Notes under the pieces: generated by a model | What the model saw: the letters and a program-made list of their open reading frames with translations, nothing else | Told to the model about the DNA's origin: nothing | Databases searched by the model: none | Position numbers and translations under genes: made by a program | DNA from: DATMGU01 sp035555315 | GTDB lineage: Bacteria > Pseudomonadota > Alphaproteobacteria > ATCC43930 > CGMCC-115725 | Direction of reading: 5' to 3' | Assembly: GCA_035555315.1 (NCBI GenBank) | Contig: DATMGU010000095.1 | Span: 17,366 to 81,365, forward strand | Length of the DNA: 64,000 nucleotides | In this document: positions 17,153-26,458 of the stretch, piece by piece | How the letters are laid out: every line of letters begins with the position of its first letter | Numbering within the stretch: position 1 is the first letter of the stretch

Positions 17153-17701
17153 TTACTCCGCCAACCGATAGGTCGACGCGATCCGGCTGGCCTGGTCGTA
17201 GAGGCCGATCAGCATGTCCAGGGTCTGGGTCGCCTGCACGAGGTTCTCGTTGGGCGTCTTGAGCTTGGCGATCATGCTGAGCAGGATGTCGCGCCGCACC
17301 TCGCTATAGGTATCCGTCACCTTCCGCCCGGCCGCCGAGACGGTGTAGCTGGTCTGTTTCTTCGACACCGCATTGGCCTTTTCAAGGAGGCCGGCGGAGA
17401 GCAGTTTCTTCAGGCTGTACTGAATATTCGCCACATCGTCGCGGTTCAGCAGCCGGGCGATTTCCGACAGGCTTTTCGGCATGTCGCGCATCCGGATGAT
17501 GTGCAGCACCGCCGCGTCCTGGCCGCTGAGACCGCTATCGATGGCGCAGGACATGCAGTCGCCCTGCCAGCGCACGAAGGCGGCGGAAAACCGCCAGATC
17601 GCGTATTCGAACTCCATGACGGCGACTTCGTTGCTATCGACCGCCAGATGAGATGTCTTGTCGAGCGGCGACGAACGCCCGCGATCCTGGGACAAAGCCA
17701 C
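17153..17701 (-). CDS. MarR-type winged-helix regulator
   Basis: Up to 182 residues. The core has a MarR-like winged helix: helices around GLSGQDAAVLHIIRMRDM, the LSEIARLLNRDD turn, recognition helix NIQYSLKKLLSAGLLEK, and a wing ending KQTSYTVSAAGRKV, with flanking dimerisation helices. The start is uncertain. GTG 17701 is the longest, and an internal ATG at 17617 (MEFEYAIW) is an alternative. It lies between a class II aldolase gene (divergent, 85 bp away) and the catabolic operon it may repress. Such regulators respond to aromatic or CoA-ester ligands. The ligand here is unknown. Confidence 0.8.
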   Translation of the reverse strand: MALSQDRGRSSPLDKTSHLAVDSNEVAVMEFEYAIWRFSAAFVRWQGDCMSCAIDSGLSGQDAAVLHIIRMRDMPKSLSEIARLLNRDDVANIQYSLKKLLSAGLLEKANAVSKKQTSYTVSAAGRKVTDTYSEVRRDILLSMIAKLKTPNENLVQATQTLDMLIGLYDQASRIASTYRLAE

Positions 17702-17786
17702 GCTCCGAATTCTATGCTTGGGTGATCCTCCTTACAGATCGGACGAGACCACCGCAAGCCAAGTACACCGCGCGGGAGAGATCAAG

Positions 17787-18542
17787 ATGGACGAAGTGGC
17801 GCTGCGCCGGAGCATCATCGAGCATTGCCTGGAGATGAATGCGAGCGGGTTGAACGCCGGCACCTCGGGCAATATCAGCGTGCGCTGGGGCGACGGGTTG
17901 CTCGTGACGCCGACCGGCATTCCCTATCGGGACCTGGCACCCGGGGATTTGCCCTTCATGCGGTTCGACGGGACCTGGCAAGGCCCGCTGGCGCCCTCCA
18001 GCGAGTGGCGTTTCCACCTGGACATTCTGCGGAACCGACCGGAGGTGAACGCGGTCGTGCACACGCACCCGCCCTATTCGACAGCACTTGCCATCAAGCA
18101 TCTTGAGATCCCGGCGCTGCACTACATGATCGCCGCGGCCGGCGGCAATTCGATCCGCTGCGCGCGCTACGAGACCTATGGCACGGCGGCTCTGAGCGAG
18201 GCTGTGCTGGAAGCGCTGGAGGGCCGCAAGGCCTGCCTGATGGCCAATCACGGCATGATTGCCACAGGCCCCAGCCTCGACCGCGCCATGTGGCTGGCGG
18301 TCGAAGTCGAGACGCTGGCTCGACAATACGTGCTGACCCTGCAGCTCGGCGGCCCGATCCTGCTCGACGATGCCGAGATCGACCGGGTGGTCGAGAAGTT
18401 CAAGGGCTACGGCATGAGGTCAAAGGCGGCGCCCGACCTGCCCCTCTCCGTCCCTGGGGCTACTACCGTTGGTTCGGCTACTTCCGCCGCAGGTATTTCG
18501 CCCCCAGATCGTAGAAGCTGTAAAGCGCATCGCCGGCGATGA
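17787..18542 (+). CDS. Class II aldolase/adducin-family protein (FucA-like)
   Basis: A 251-residue protein with the zinc-dependent class II aldolase pattern: NAGTSGNISVR at about 23-33, TPTGIPY, Glu73, zinc-binding His92 and His94 in HTHPPYS, and His155 in ANHG. It would cleave or epimerise a sugar phosphate or a related hydroxy-ketoacid. The start has GGGAG about 8 nt upstream. The last 25-30 residues are unlike the family (usual length 215-230) and overlap the convergent OPT transporter gene by 65 bp, suggesting a lost original stop codon. Confidence 0.85.
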   Translation: MDEVALRRSIIEHCLEMNASGLNAGTSGNISVRWGDGLLVTPTGIPYRDLAPGDLPFMRFDGTWQGPLAPSSEWRFHLDILRNRPEVNAVVHTHPPYSTALAIKHLEIPALHYMIAAAGGNSIRCARYETYGTAALSEAVLEALEGRKACLMANHGMIATGPSLDRAMWLAVEVETLARQYVLTLQLGGPILLDDAEIDRVVEKFKGYGMRSKAAPDLPLSVPGATTVGSATSAAGISPPDRRSCKAHRRR

Positions 18543-20082
18543 CACCGGCGGCGAAGACTTCCATATCCGCCCGACGTTCCGGCGCCGTTAGCCGCGTCCA
18601 GACGGTGCGCAGCGCGACGCCGATCAGCACGGCCCAGCCAGCCGCCGGAAACGAGATCAACAAGCCGGTGGCGAACAGCACGCCGAGCTGCCGCTTCGGC
18701 CCACCCAGGAACTGCACGATGGCGCCGGGGATCGCCCAGATGAACAGCTTCCAGGCGATGTCGGGCGAGGCGCCGGCCTTGATGGTCGCGGCATAGACCT
18801 TGTCGACCGGCGGCAGGAGGTTGTTCGCGAAATAGGTCGGATGGGCGATCGCCACCACGACACCGGCGACCGCGAAGGCGAACAGGGCGGCGAAGAGTTG
18901 CTGCTTGCGCCCCTCCCGCTCGAACACCGGATCGCGGCCATAACCACGCAGCATGTAGCCGGCCTTGAGGTCGTAGCCCATATCGGCGAAGGCCGGGCCG
19001 GTGGCGGCGGAAAATCCCACCAGCAGGGTCAGCGCCAGCGGCGGAAAGCCGATCAGGATGCCCAGCACCAGCGTGATCAACGCCACCGCGAAGGCCGGGA
19101 ACCAGCCCGCATGCATCGCGGCCAAACCGACGATCAGTTCATGCGCCAAGGCGGCGAAGGCGGCATAGAGCAGGAACAGCAGCAGCATGCCGGGCGTGAG
19201 TTCCGCCCAAAGCCCGCCCATCAGCGCCAGCAGCAGGGCGATCAGCAGATAGGCGACACTGCCGATGCCCAGGGAGCGCCGTACCGAGGCGCTGCTCCGC
19301 TGCGTGCCGACCGGGGTGGTGCCATCGCCGCGCAGCATCAGCATGACGACCTGCGCCAAGGCGACCAGCCCGGCCCCCACCATCATGCCATGGGGCAGAT
19401 AGGCGGCGGCGATGTCGCCCTTCGGGATGAGCCCGGCGAACAACTCGCCGCCGAACAGCAGCGCCGAATAGCCCCGGACCAGGAGGCCCACGCCGAACAT
19501 GGTCAACGCCCAGATATTGCCGATGAAGGCCACGCCGAAGGCCGACATCACGCCGGTGAAGAAATACGATCCACCGATGCCGACCGCGAGGCCGCCCAGC
19601 AGGACCAGACCTTTGCGACCGCCCTCGTCGCCGGCGCGGATCGCCTCCGCCGCCGCGACACCGGGCGGCCAGGCACCGCTGCTCGGAAAGATCTCGCTAT
19701 CGAACATGCGGTACAGCATGTAGCCGTCGACCAGCATGGCGATGAATACACCCAGCAGCATCGGCAGCACCAGCTCCGGCATCCCCATCACGAAGGGAAT
19801 ACCGATCGGCAGCAGCAATGCGTTGCCGGCCCCGAAGGTCGCCGCGGAAATAGCACTCTGCGCCAGGTTCTGCACATGCACCGATCGGTAGCGGGCGAAG
19901 GCCGCGAACGGGATTCGGGCCAGCGCCATGCCGGCCAGCGCGCCGATCAGCGAGGTGTTGGTGGTGATGCCCAGCGTGACGATCAACTGCGTACCGATGA
20001 TCGCGCCGACGACGCAGAGCGGTGCGATCAGCAGAATACTGCCCAGGCTGAAGAACTTGGGGTGAGGTCCGGAGGGGGGCAT
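18478..20082 (-). CDS. OPT-family oligopeptide/metal-chelate transporter
   Basis: A 534-residue integral membrane protein with about 14 hydrophobic segments. The NLAQSAISAATFGAGNALLLPIG region and the repeated GxPxPxxxxGxxxA-type helices fit the OPT/YSL superfamily, which imports small peptides, glutathione-like compounds or metal chelates by proton coupling. It is the last gene of an operon behind the fused hydantoinase/oxoprolinase gene (38-bp gap). This context suggests import of an oxoproline- or hydantoin-yielding substrate (inference). Its 3' end overlaps the convergent aldolase gene. Confidence 0.85.
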   Translation of the reverse strand: MPPSGPHPKFFSLGSILLIAPLCVVGAIIGTQLIVTLGITTNTSLIGALAGMALARIPFAAFARYRSVHVQNLAQSAISAATFGAGNALLLPIGIPFVMGMPELVLPMLLGVFIAMLVDGYMLYRMFDSEIFPSSGAWPPGVAAAEAIRAGDEGGRKGLVLLGGLAVGIGGSYFFTGVMSAFGVAFIGNIWALTMFGVGLLVRGYSALLFGGELFAGLIPKGDIAAAYLPHGMMVGAGLVALAQVVMLMLRGDGTTPVGTQRSSASVRRSLGIGSVAYLLIALLLALMGGLWAELTPGMLLLFLLYAAFAALAHELIVGLAAMHAGWFPAFAVALITLVLGILIGFPPLALTLLVGFSAATGPAFADMGYDLKAGYMLRGYGRDPVFEREGRKQQLFAALFAFAVAGVVVAIAHPTYFANNLLPPVDKVYAATIKAGASPDIAWKLFIWAIPGAIVQFLGGPKRQLGVLFATGLLISFPAAGWAVLIGVALRTVWTRLTAPERRADMEVFAAGVIAGDALYSFYDLGAKYLRRK

Positions 20083-20120
20083 CGGGCTTCCTTAAGATGC
20101 TGGCTGGAAGGATGGGCGGT

Positions 20121-23100
20121 CTACTCGGCGGCCGTGGCTGAAGATGCGCCGCCGCCATAATCACGCTTAGCGGTATCGGGCGAGACGTAGCCATCGGCCA
20201 CGTCGTCATCCAACCGCGCCCGCTGCCGCTCCCGCGGGTCGCCATAGCCGGCGCCGCCGCCCAGACACACCTCGACCATCCGATCGGTCGTCGTGAGCGT
20301 CACCAGCTCGCCGGTGCCGCAGTCGTGCACCACCTCGCCTTGCACATCCAATACCACGCCCCGGACGCCACCCCCCGCCCGGCCGCCGAACAGCCCCTCC
20401 GAAGCGATGCCGACGCCCTCGGGATAGACCGAGAACAGGGTCGGTAGCCCGTCATCATGCAGCTTGCGCAGTCGCGTGCGCACGCCGAGACCGCCACGCT
20501 GCGATCCCGGGCCGCCGGAATCGGTGACCAGCGACTTTTCCACCACCAGCACCGGCGCCCGGCTTTCCAGCAACTCAATCGAGGTATTCGCCGCGGAGGT
20601 CGGGTACAGCAGCGCGGACTTGCCATCGCTGCCCGCCGAACCGCCCTGGCCGCCGCCCATGAAGAAATGATCGGCGTAGAGATGGCCGTCGGGATCGCGG
20701 CCATAGATGTTCACGGCATGGGGCAGGCCGGTCGCCGCCTGCACCTGCCCCGGTGCCGCCTCGGCCAGGGCGCGGAAGATGTTCGGTGCCAGGTACCAGC
20801 CGGTCCGGGTGCGCAGATTGACCGAGGCCGGCCGGGTGCAGTTCAGGATCGAGCCTTCCGGCGCCTTCACCGTGAACGGCCGATAGCAACCGGCATTGCC
20901 GCGCACGCCGGGGCTCAGCATGCATTTCAGCGGATACGTCGCATGGGCCGCGGCATAGCTGTAGGTGCAGTTGAGCCCGCCCTGCGCCTGTTGTGGTGGT
21001 GCCCCGTCGAAATCCAGCTCGATCGTGTCGCCTGCCACCGTGAGCTTCAGCGGATAGCGCAGCTTGGTGCCGAGCGGATTGTTGAAGGTCTCGGAATGAT
21101 AGACGCCATCCGGCACCGCCCGGATCGCGTCGCGCATCGCCGCTTCCGAGCGGTTCTGCACCACCGCGGACAGCGCCCGCAGGTCGTACATGCCGTAGTC
21201 ATCCATGAAGTGCAGCAGCCGGTCGGCGCCGAGCTGGTTGGCCGAGACGAAGGAGAAGATATCGCCCAGCACCTCGTCGCTCTTGCGCACGTTCTCGGCG
21301 AGCAGGGTCAGCAGATCCTCGTTCGGCACCCCGGCCCGGTGCAGCATCATCGGCGGGATCTGCACGCCCTCGTCATAGATCTCCCGGGCGCGCAGGCTGT
21401 CCTTGGTGCCGCCGATATCGGCGACATGGCCGACCGTGCCCAACAGCGCGACCACGCGGCCGTCGCGGAACACCGGCGTCACGACGGCGATATCGAACAG
21501 ATGCCCGGCGCAGAGCCATGGATCATTAGTGATCAGCACGTCGCCGGGGCGCAGCGTCTCGGCCGGGAATTTCGCCATCAGCGCCTTGGCCGCGCGTGGC
21601 AGGGTGAGGTTGAATACCGGCATGGCACGCGGCGAATGCGCCAGGCTCTCGCCCGTGGGATCGAGCAGGTCGCAGGCGAAATCCTGCGCCTCCGAGACGA
21701 TCAACGAGAAGGCTGTGCGGCAGATCGTATGCCACATCTCCTCCACCACCGTGACCAGGCGCGCCCACATGATCTCCAGCGAGACCGGATCCGCCTCGAT
21801 CAGCGCCATCGCCTGGTCGATCGGCGTGTCCCGGGTGATGCGCGCGGCGGCCGGTGCCGCCACGGCGACCGCGATGCGCAAGGTGCCGGTGGCATCCACC
21901 GTCACGGCGTCGCCGGGTGCGATGATGGTGGTGGCCTCCCGCTCCTCGATGATGGCCGGACCCGCCACCTCGTCACCCGGCGCGAGCGCGTAGCGGTCAT
22001 AGACGGGGGTGTCGACGAAGCCATCGCCGAAATAGGCGGGCCGGCTACCCTTGCGCGCGACACCGGTCACCGTGGCATCCGCCCGCGCCAGGGTGAGCTC
22101 CGGCAGCTTGCCGCGACAGCGCACGCGCAACGAGACGATCTGCACCGCCATGCCGGCATAGACCGCCGTGTAGCGCGCGGCGTAAGCAGTGGCGAACGCC
22201 GCCTGGATCGCCGGCATGGCCGCTTCGGTGATCGCCCCGTCCGGCAGCGTGACGTTGATCTCGTGCAACTGGCCGAACAGCCGCATATCGGCGGAGCGTT
22301 CGGTGAACACATCCTCGGCGGCGACCCCGGCCGCCAGCAGACGCGCCTCGGTCTCCGCCACCAACTCGGCCAGCACCGCGTCGATGGTCGCGGCAACACC
22401 GGGCGCGTCGAGGCGCAGCGGATGGCTGCGTACCTGTTCGAAGGAGAGCGGGGCCGCGAGGAACCCCAGCGCCGAGGCGGCACCGGAGGCCGGCGGGATC
22501 AGTACCTCCCGCACACCCAGAACCCGGGCCACCCCGGCGGCATGGGCGGGGCCGGCGCCGCCGAAGCCCACCATGGCGTAGTGCCGTGGATCCTTGCCCT
22601 TCTCGACGATATGGATGCGCGCCGCCGCCGCCATGCTCTCGACCACCATACGGTGGATGCCCCAGGCGGTCTCGACCGGCGACAGACCCAGCTCTCCACC
22701 GACCCGGGCGAGCGCCTGTTTCGCCGCCTTCACATCGAGCGCCATGCGCCCGCCCAGGAAAAAGCCTGGGTCGTAATAGCCCAGCAGCAGGCTGGCATCC
22801 GTCACTGTTGGTTCCATGCCGCCACGGCCATAGCAGGCCGGCCCCGGATCGGCGCCGGCCGAGTGCGGCCCGACGCGCAACAACCCGACCTCGTCGATAC
22901 TGGCGATCGACCCGCCGCCGGCACCGATCTCGATCATGTCGATCACCGGCGCCTTGATCGGCAGGCCCGAGCCCTTCTTGAAGCGATGCATCCGTGCCGC
23001 TTCCATCTCCGCCGCGATCGCCGCCCGACCGTCCTCGATCAGGCAGGCTTTCGCCGTGGTGCCGCCCATGTCAAAGGAGATGACATCGGGCTTGCCCGCC

Positions 23101-23942
23101 ATCTGACCGAAGAACGCCGTGGCGAGACCGCCGCCGGCCGGGCCGGATTCCAGCAGCCGGATAGGGAAGGCACGCGCCGTCTCGGGCGACACCAGCCCGC
23201 CGGCGGAATGCATGAGATAGAGCGCGCCGCGAAAGCCGCGCTGCCACAATTCCCGCTCCAGCCGCTGCACATAGCGATCCATCAGCGGCTGCACGAAAGC
23301 ATTGGCGCAGGTTGTCACCAGGCGCTGGTATTCCCAAAGCTCCGCCACCACATCCGACGACAGCGAAACCGCCATGTCAGGCAGCAGCGCGCGGATCGCG
23401 GCACCGGCCGCCCGCTCATGCGCCGGGTTGCGATAGGCGTGCAGGAAGCAGACGGCGATAGCCTCCACCCCATCCGTGGCCAATCTACGAGCGGCATCGC
23501 GCACGGCGTCGAGGTCGAGCGGCGTCACTATGTTGCCGTCGCGGTCGAGCCGCTCGGCCACCTCCAGCCGGCGGCGGCGCGGCACCAGGGGATCGGGATA
23601 TTGCAGGAACAGGTCGTAGATGTCGTAGCGCTGTTCCGTACCCATCTCGAGGATGTCGCGGAACCCGGCCGTGGTGATCAGGCCGAGCTTGGCGCCACGC
23701 CGCTCGATCAGCGCATTGGTGACGAGCGTCGTGCCGTGCACGATCTCCGCCACATCGGAGAGCTGGATCCCGGCACCGGTGACCAATTCCGCTAGCCCCG
23801 CCAGGGCGCCGACCGACGGATCCAGCGGCGTGGTCAGGCATTTATGCAGCCGGATATCCGCCCGCTGCTCGTCCAGCAGGATGAAGTCGGTAAAGGTGCC
23901 GCCGATGTCGAAGCCGATGCGATAGCGGCGGGACTGGCTCAT
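20121..23942 (-). CDS. Fused HyuA-HyuB hydantoinase / 5-oxoprolinase
   Basis: A 1273-residue single-chain enzyme. Residues 1 to about 690 are the HyuA (ATPase-like) part, with the start IGFDIGGTFTDF, HGTTLVTNALIERRGAKLG, SFDMGGTTAK and GAGGGSIA. From about residue 705 the HyuB part begins (DPVSLEIMWARLVTVVEEM), with FNLTLPRAAKALM and GGxGG-rich FFMGGGQGGSAGSDGK. This family performs ATP-dependent hydrolysis of 5-oxoproline, hydantoins or related cyclic amides. The fused order A-B is as in eukaryotic 5-oxoprolinase, while most bacteria keep two genes. Its start overlaps the stop of the IclR gene (ATGA). Confidence 0.93.
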   Translation of the reverse strand: MSQSRRYRIGFDIGGTFTDFILLDEQRADIRLHKCLTTPLDPSVGALAGLAELVTGAGIQLSDVAEIVHGTTLVTNALIERRGAKLGLITTAGFRDILEMGTEQRYDIYDLFLQYPDPLVPRRRRLEVAERLDRDGNIVTPLDLDAVRDAARRLATDGVEAIAVCFLHAYRNPAHERAAGAAIRALLPDMAVSLSSDVVAELWEYQRLVTTCANAFVQPLMDRYVQRLERELWQRGFRGALYLMHSAGGLVSPETARAFPIRLLESGPAGGGLATAFFGQMAGKPDVISFDMGGTTAKACLIEDGRAAIAAEMEAARMHRFKKGSGLPIKAPVIDMIEIGAGGGSIASIDEVGLLRVGPHSAGADPGPACYGRGGMEPTVTDASLLLGYYDPGFFLGGRMALDVKAAKQALARVGGELGLSPVETAWGIHRMVVESMAAAARIHIVEKGKDPRHYAMVGFGGAGPAHAAGVARVLGVREVLIPPASGAASALGFLAAPLSFEQVRSHPLRLDAPGVAATIDAVLAELVAETEARLLAAGVAAEDVFTERSADMRLFGQLHEINVTLPDGAITEAAMPAIQAAFATAYAARYTAVYAGMAVQIVSLRVRCRGKLPELTLARADATVTGVARKGSRPAYFGDGFVDTPVYDRYALAPGDEVAGPAIIEEREATTIIAPGDAVTVDATGTLRIAVAVAAPAAARITRDTPIDQAMALIEADPVSLEIMWARLVTVVEEMWHTICRTAFSLIVSEAQDFACDLLDPTGESLAHSPRAMPVFNLTLPRAAKALMAKFPAETLRPGDVLITNDPWLCAGHLFDIAVVTPVFRDGRVVALLGTVGHVADIGGTKDSLRAREIYDEGVQIPPMMLHRAGVPNEDLLTLLAENVRKSDEVLGDIFSFVSANQLGADRLLHFMDDYGMYDLRALSAVVQNRSEAAMRDAIRAVPDGVYHSETFNNPLGTKLRYPLKLTVAGDTIELDFDGAPPQQAQGGLNCTYSYAAAHATYPLKCMLSPGVRGNAGCYRPFTVKAPEGSILNCTRPASVNLRTRTGWYLAPNIFRALAEAAPGQVQAATGLPHAVNIYGRDPDGHLYADHFFMGGGQGGSAGSDGKSALLYPTSAANTSIELLESRAPVLVVEKSLVTDSGGPGSQRGGLGVRTRLRKLHDDGLPTLFSVYPEGVGIASEGLFGGRAGGGVRGVVLDVQGEVVHDCGTGELVTLTTTDRMVEVCLGGGAGYGDPRERQRARLDDDVADGYVSPDTAKRDYGGGASSATAAE

Positions 23943-24742
23943 GAGGCTCTCCTACGATGGGTCGGCGATGCGGATGCGGGTGTGGGGGATCGCAACCAGG
24001 CGGGATCGCCGAGTTCGGCTCCCAGCCGAGCGGCTGCCTCGGTCAGCAGGGCGCGCAACCTGACGCGCTCGGGCTCGGTCATCAGAGTGATCGGATACGT
24101 GACGCAGGCGCTGGCGGCCTCGTCGGTGGCGGGATCGAGGACGACGACGGCGATCGTGCCGATGCCGCGATGGCCCTCATCCTCGGCCTCGGACCAGCCT
24201 TGCTGGCGCGCCTGGGCGATGCGCGCCAGCACCTCGGCGCGCGAGGCCGGCGCCGACGGCGAAACCGGCTCTACCGTCTCCGGCAGCAGCTTCACGAGTG
24301 CTGCGTCGGACAGGCGGGCGAGCAGGGCACGGCCGACCGCGGTGGCGACGGCCGGCATGCGCGTGCCCGCCGGCCGCGCCACGCGCAAATCCTGCCAGCC
24401 GGGGACCATCCGGACGCCGAAGATCTCCAGCCCATCGCGGATCGAGACATAGCCGGTATGGCCGACCACCTGGACGACATCGGCCAGCATCGCCTGCAGC
24501 CGGTCGATCAGGCGCGACTCCCCGCGCCCGGCCTTCCCGAGACCGATGACCAGCGGCCCCGGCCGATAGCGGCGCGAGCCCGCCGCCTGCTCCAGCAAGC
24601 CTTGCTCGGCCATCGCCTTCAGCAGGCGCGAGGTGGAACTTTTCGGGATAGCCAGCAGGGTCGCCGCCTCGGTCACGGACAATTCCGCCCGATCGGGACC
24701 GAAGCTACGGAAGACGCCGGCGATGTTAGCAATGCTCGACAA
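23939..24742 (-). CDS. IclR-family transcriptional regulator
   Basis: About 267 residues. The N-terminal winged helix (VFRSFGPDRAELSVTEAATLLAIPKSSTSRLLKAMAEQGLL) is followed by the IclR effector domain (LLPETVEP, RQQGWSEAEDEGHRGIGTIAVVV). The start is decided by the ribosome site: AGGAG lies 6 nt before a TTG at 24742, while a GTG at 24763 is the longest possible start. It sits inside the operon directly before the HyuAB gene and probably controls the operon. The ligand may be the oxoproline/hydantoin substrate (inference). Confidence 0.87.
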   Translation of the reverse strand: MSSIANIAGVFRSFGPDRAELSVTEAATLLAIPKSSTSRLLKAMAEQGLLEQAAGSRRYRPGPLVIGLGKAGRGESRLIDRLQAMLADVVQVVGHTGYVSIRDGLEIFGVRMVPGWQDLRVARPAGTRMPAVATAVGRALLARLSDAALVKLLPETVEPVSPSAPASRAEVLARIAQARQQGWSEAEDEGHRGIGTIAVVVLDPATDEAASACVTYPITLMTEPERVRLRALLTEAAARLGAELGDPAWLRSPTPASASPTHRRRAS

Positions 24743-24753
24743 GAGTTGCTCCT

Positions 24754-24769
24754 GTTGCAACACTTGTTG
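24754..24769. promoter_or_regulatory. Overlapping palindromes just upstream of the IclR gene
   Basis: GTTGCAAC (24754-24761) is a perfect 8-bp palindrome and CAACACTTGTTG (24758-24769) is a perfect inverted repeat with a 2-bp centre. They lie directly upstream of the ribosome site of the IclR gene, in a 58-80 bp gap after the permease gene. An autoregulatory IclR operator is likely but inferred. The TTGCAA core recurs at 27302-27307. Confidence 0.5.
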
Positions 24770-24821
24770 ACCCTAATGCAACTATCCCGCTTTTCCAAGC
24801 GCCCTTAGCAGGGTGGCCGCG

Positions 24822-26423
24822 TCACTCGGCTGGCAGGCTCTCGTGGCTGATCGGGCCGTGCTCCACGCTCGGCAGCGGCCCGAAGGCCGCGTATTTCGAC
24901 AGGAAGTAAAGCAGGCCCGCCACCACCAGGTAGGACACCGCCATCGGCATGGAACTGCCGATGCCGATGGCCTCGCCATGGATCAGGCCGAAGAAGGTGA
25001 GGATGACGCCGGCCAGGGCGAAGGCGGCGGCCTTATGGAACTCGCGGTCGATGATGAACACGGCGATCGACCCCAGCACGATGCCGGCCAGTGTCGCACC
25101 GCCGCCCATCACCTCGAGCCCGCGATAAAGCACGCCGACCTGCTCCAGCTTGGCCATGCCGACGGCACCGGCGTTGGTGCCCGCCGCCCCCAGCGCGTTG
25201 TCGATCTGCGTCTTGCCCCAGGCGGCGATCTGCGGCAGGAAGGCCAGCACGATCGCCGGCGCGTGGCGGTGCGGCGTTTCCTGGAACGCCTGCGAGCCGA
25301 TCAGCATGCCGATATAGAGCAGGATCGGCAGGATCGCGATGACCGGGATCAGCGAGCTGATCAGGGCCACGATGCCGAAACTGGTCAGCAGGATCACCAC
25401 GATGCCGGTGGCCGCCGAATAGCCGATACGGCCGCCCATCGCCTTCCAGCCGGGATGGCCGATATAGACCGCGTTGATGAACGGATTGCCCATCAGGCAG
25501 CCGATCAGGCTGATCACCCCATCCGCCGTCAGCACCCGCGTGGTCGGGAAGCTGTCCCCGGCCGCCGCGGCGCTCTCGACATTGTCCATCGCCTCGACCA
25601 GGTCGTAGATGCCGAACGGGATCGCGGTGATCAGGATGACGCCGAGATATTTGAAGCCGCCGAACACCTCCGTCACCGCCGGCATCGGATATTGGAAGCC
25701 GAAATTGCCGAGGGCGGCGCCGACTTTCGCCAGGCCGAGATCGCCATAGCCGAGGCCGAACAGGTTCGAGCCCCAGGCGATCACCGTGCCGACCGCGATG
25801 GCGACCAAACCGCCCGGCACACCACCGAAATAGCGCACACCGCCGAACCAGCTGGCCAGGATGACGGCGAAGCACACCACGCCGATCACCGGCGTCATGA
25901 ACATCTGCGCCGCCGGGCTCATCGAAATGAAGGTGATCGAGATGCCGGCGAGCGAGCCCAGCAGGGCGGCGCGCGGGGTGATGCGGCGCACGATCGGGGC
26001 GAGAAAGCCGCCGGCCATGAGCACGAAGCTCTGGATGAACACCCAGGTCAGCCCGGCCTCCCAAGCCTCCACGGGGTCGCCGGATTTCAGCAGGATCGGC
26101 AGCATGACGACGAAGGTGACGACGAACATATGCGGGACGCTGATGCCCGAGGGCAACGCGCAGACGTCGCTGCGTCCGGTCCTCTGCGCCAGCCGATAGG
26201 CCAGCCAGGCATAATAGACCGTGGACAGGAACAGCATCAGCCCCAGCGCCGGCAGGATGCGCCCGAACACCAGCGCATCGGGCATCTTCAGCACGAACCG
26301 CAGGAGACCGGTCAGCACCAGCACATTCACCAGGATATTGGTGCCGAAGCCGAACAGCGCATTCCAATCGCCGGGCACCCAGAGCCGTGGGCCCGAAGCC
26401 GTCGTCGCACGCGTGACCATCAT
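24822..26423 (-). CDS. NCS2-type (xanthine/uracil/adenine) permease
   Basis: About 533 residues starting MMVTRATTASGPRLWVPGDWN at 26423. It has many hydrophobic helices and the nucleobase-transporter pattern: ALPSGISVPHMF early, GIYDLVEAMDNVESAAAAGD in the middle (the conserved acidic Q/E-motif region), and a late GVGM-like helix. It imports purines, pyrimidines or related heterocycles with protons. The open frame extends upstream to 26582, but that part is antisense to the amidase gene. Its operon partners (amidase-type hydrolase, hydantoinase/oxoprolinase) suggest use of a cyclic ureide or related compound. Confidence 0.88.
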   Translation of the reverse strand: MMVTRATTASGPRLWVPGDWNALFGFGTNILVNVLVLTGLLRFVLKMPDALVFGRILPALGLMLFLSTVYYAWLAYRLAQRTGRSDVCALPSGISVPHMFVVTFVVMLPILLKSGDPVEAWEAGLTWVFIQSFVLMAGGFLAPIVRRITPRAALLGSLAGISITFISMSPAAQMFMTPVIGVVCFAVILASWFGGVRYFGGVPGGLVAIAVGTVIAWGSNLFGLGYGDLGLAKVGAALGNFGFQYPMPAVTEVFGGFKYLGVILITAIPFGIYDLVEAMDNVESAAAAGDSFPTTRVLTADGVISLIGCLMGNPFINAVYIGHPGWKAMGGRIGYSAATGIVVILLTSFGIVALISSLIPVIAILPILLYIGMLIGSQAFQETPHRHAPAIVLAFLPQIAAWGKTQIDNALGAAGTNAGAVGMAKLEQVGVLYRGLEVMGGGATLAGIVLGSIAVFIIDREFHKAAAFALAGVILTFFGLIHGEAIGIGSSMPMAVSYLVVAGLLYFLSKYAAFGPLPSVEHGPISHESLPAE

Positions 26424-26458
26424 GCAGTTCCCTATGAAGAGGGTTGGGCGGAAAGTAC

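Noticed and set aside
20457..23795. 1112-codon open frame on the plus strand
   Set aside because: It is antisense to the clearly homologous HyuA-HyuB gene. It is rich in His, Arg, Gln and Gly, as expected for the complementary frame of GC-rich coding DNA, and has no recognisable domain.
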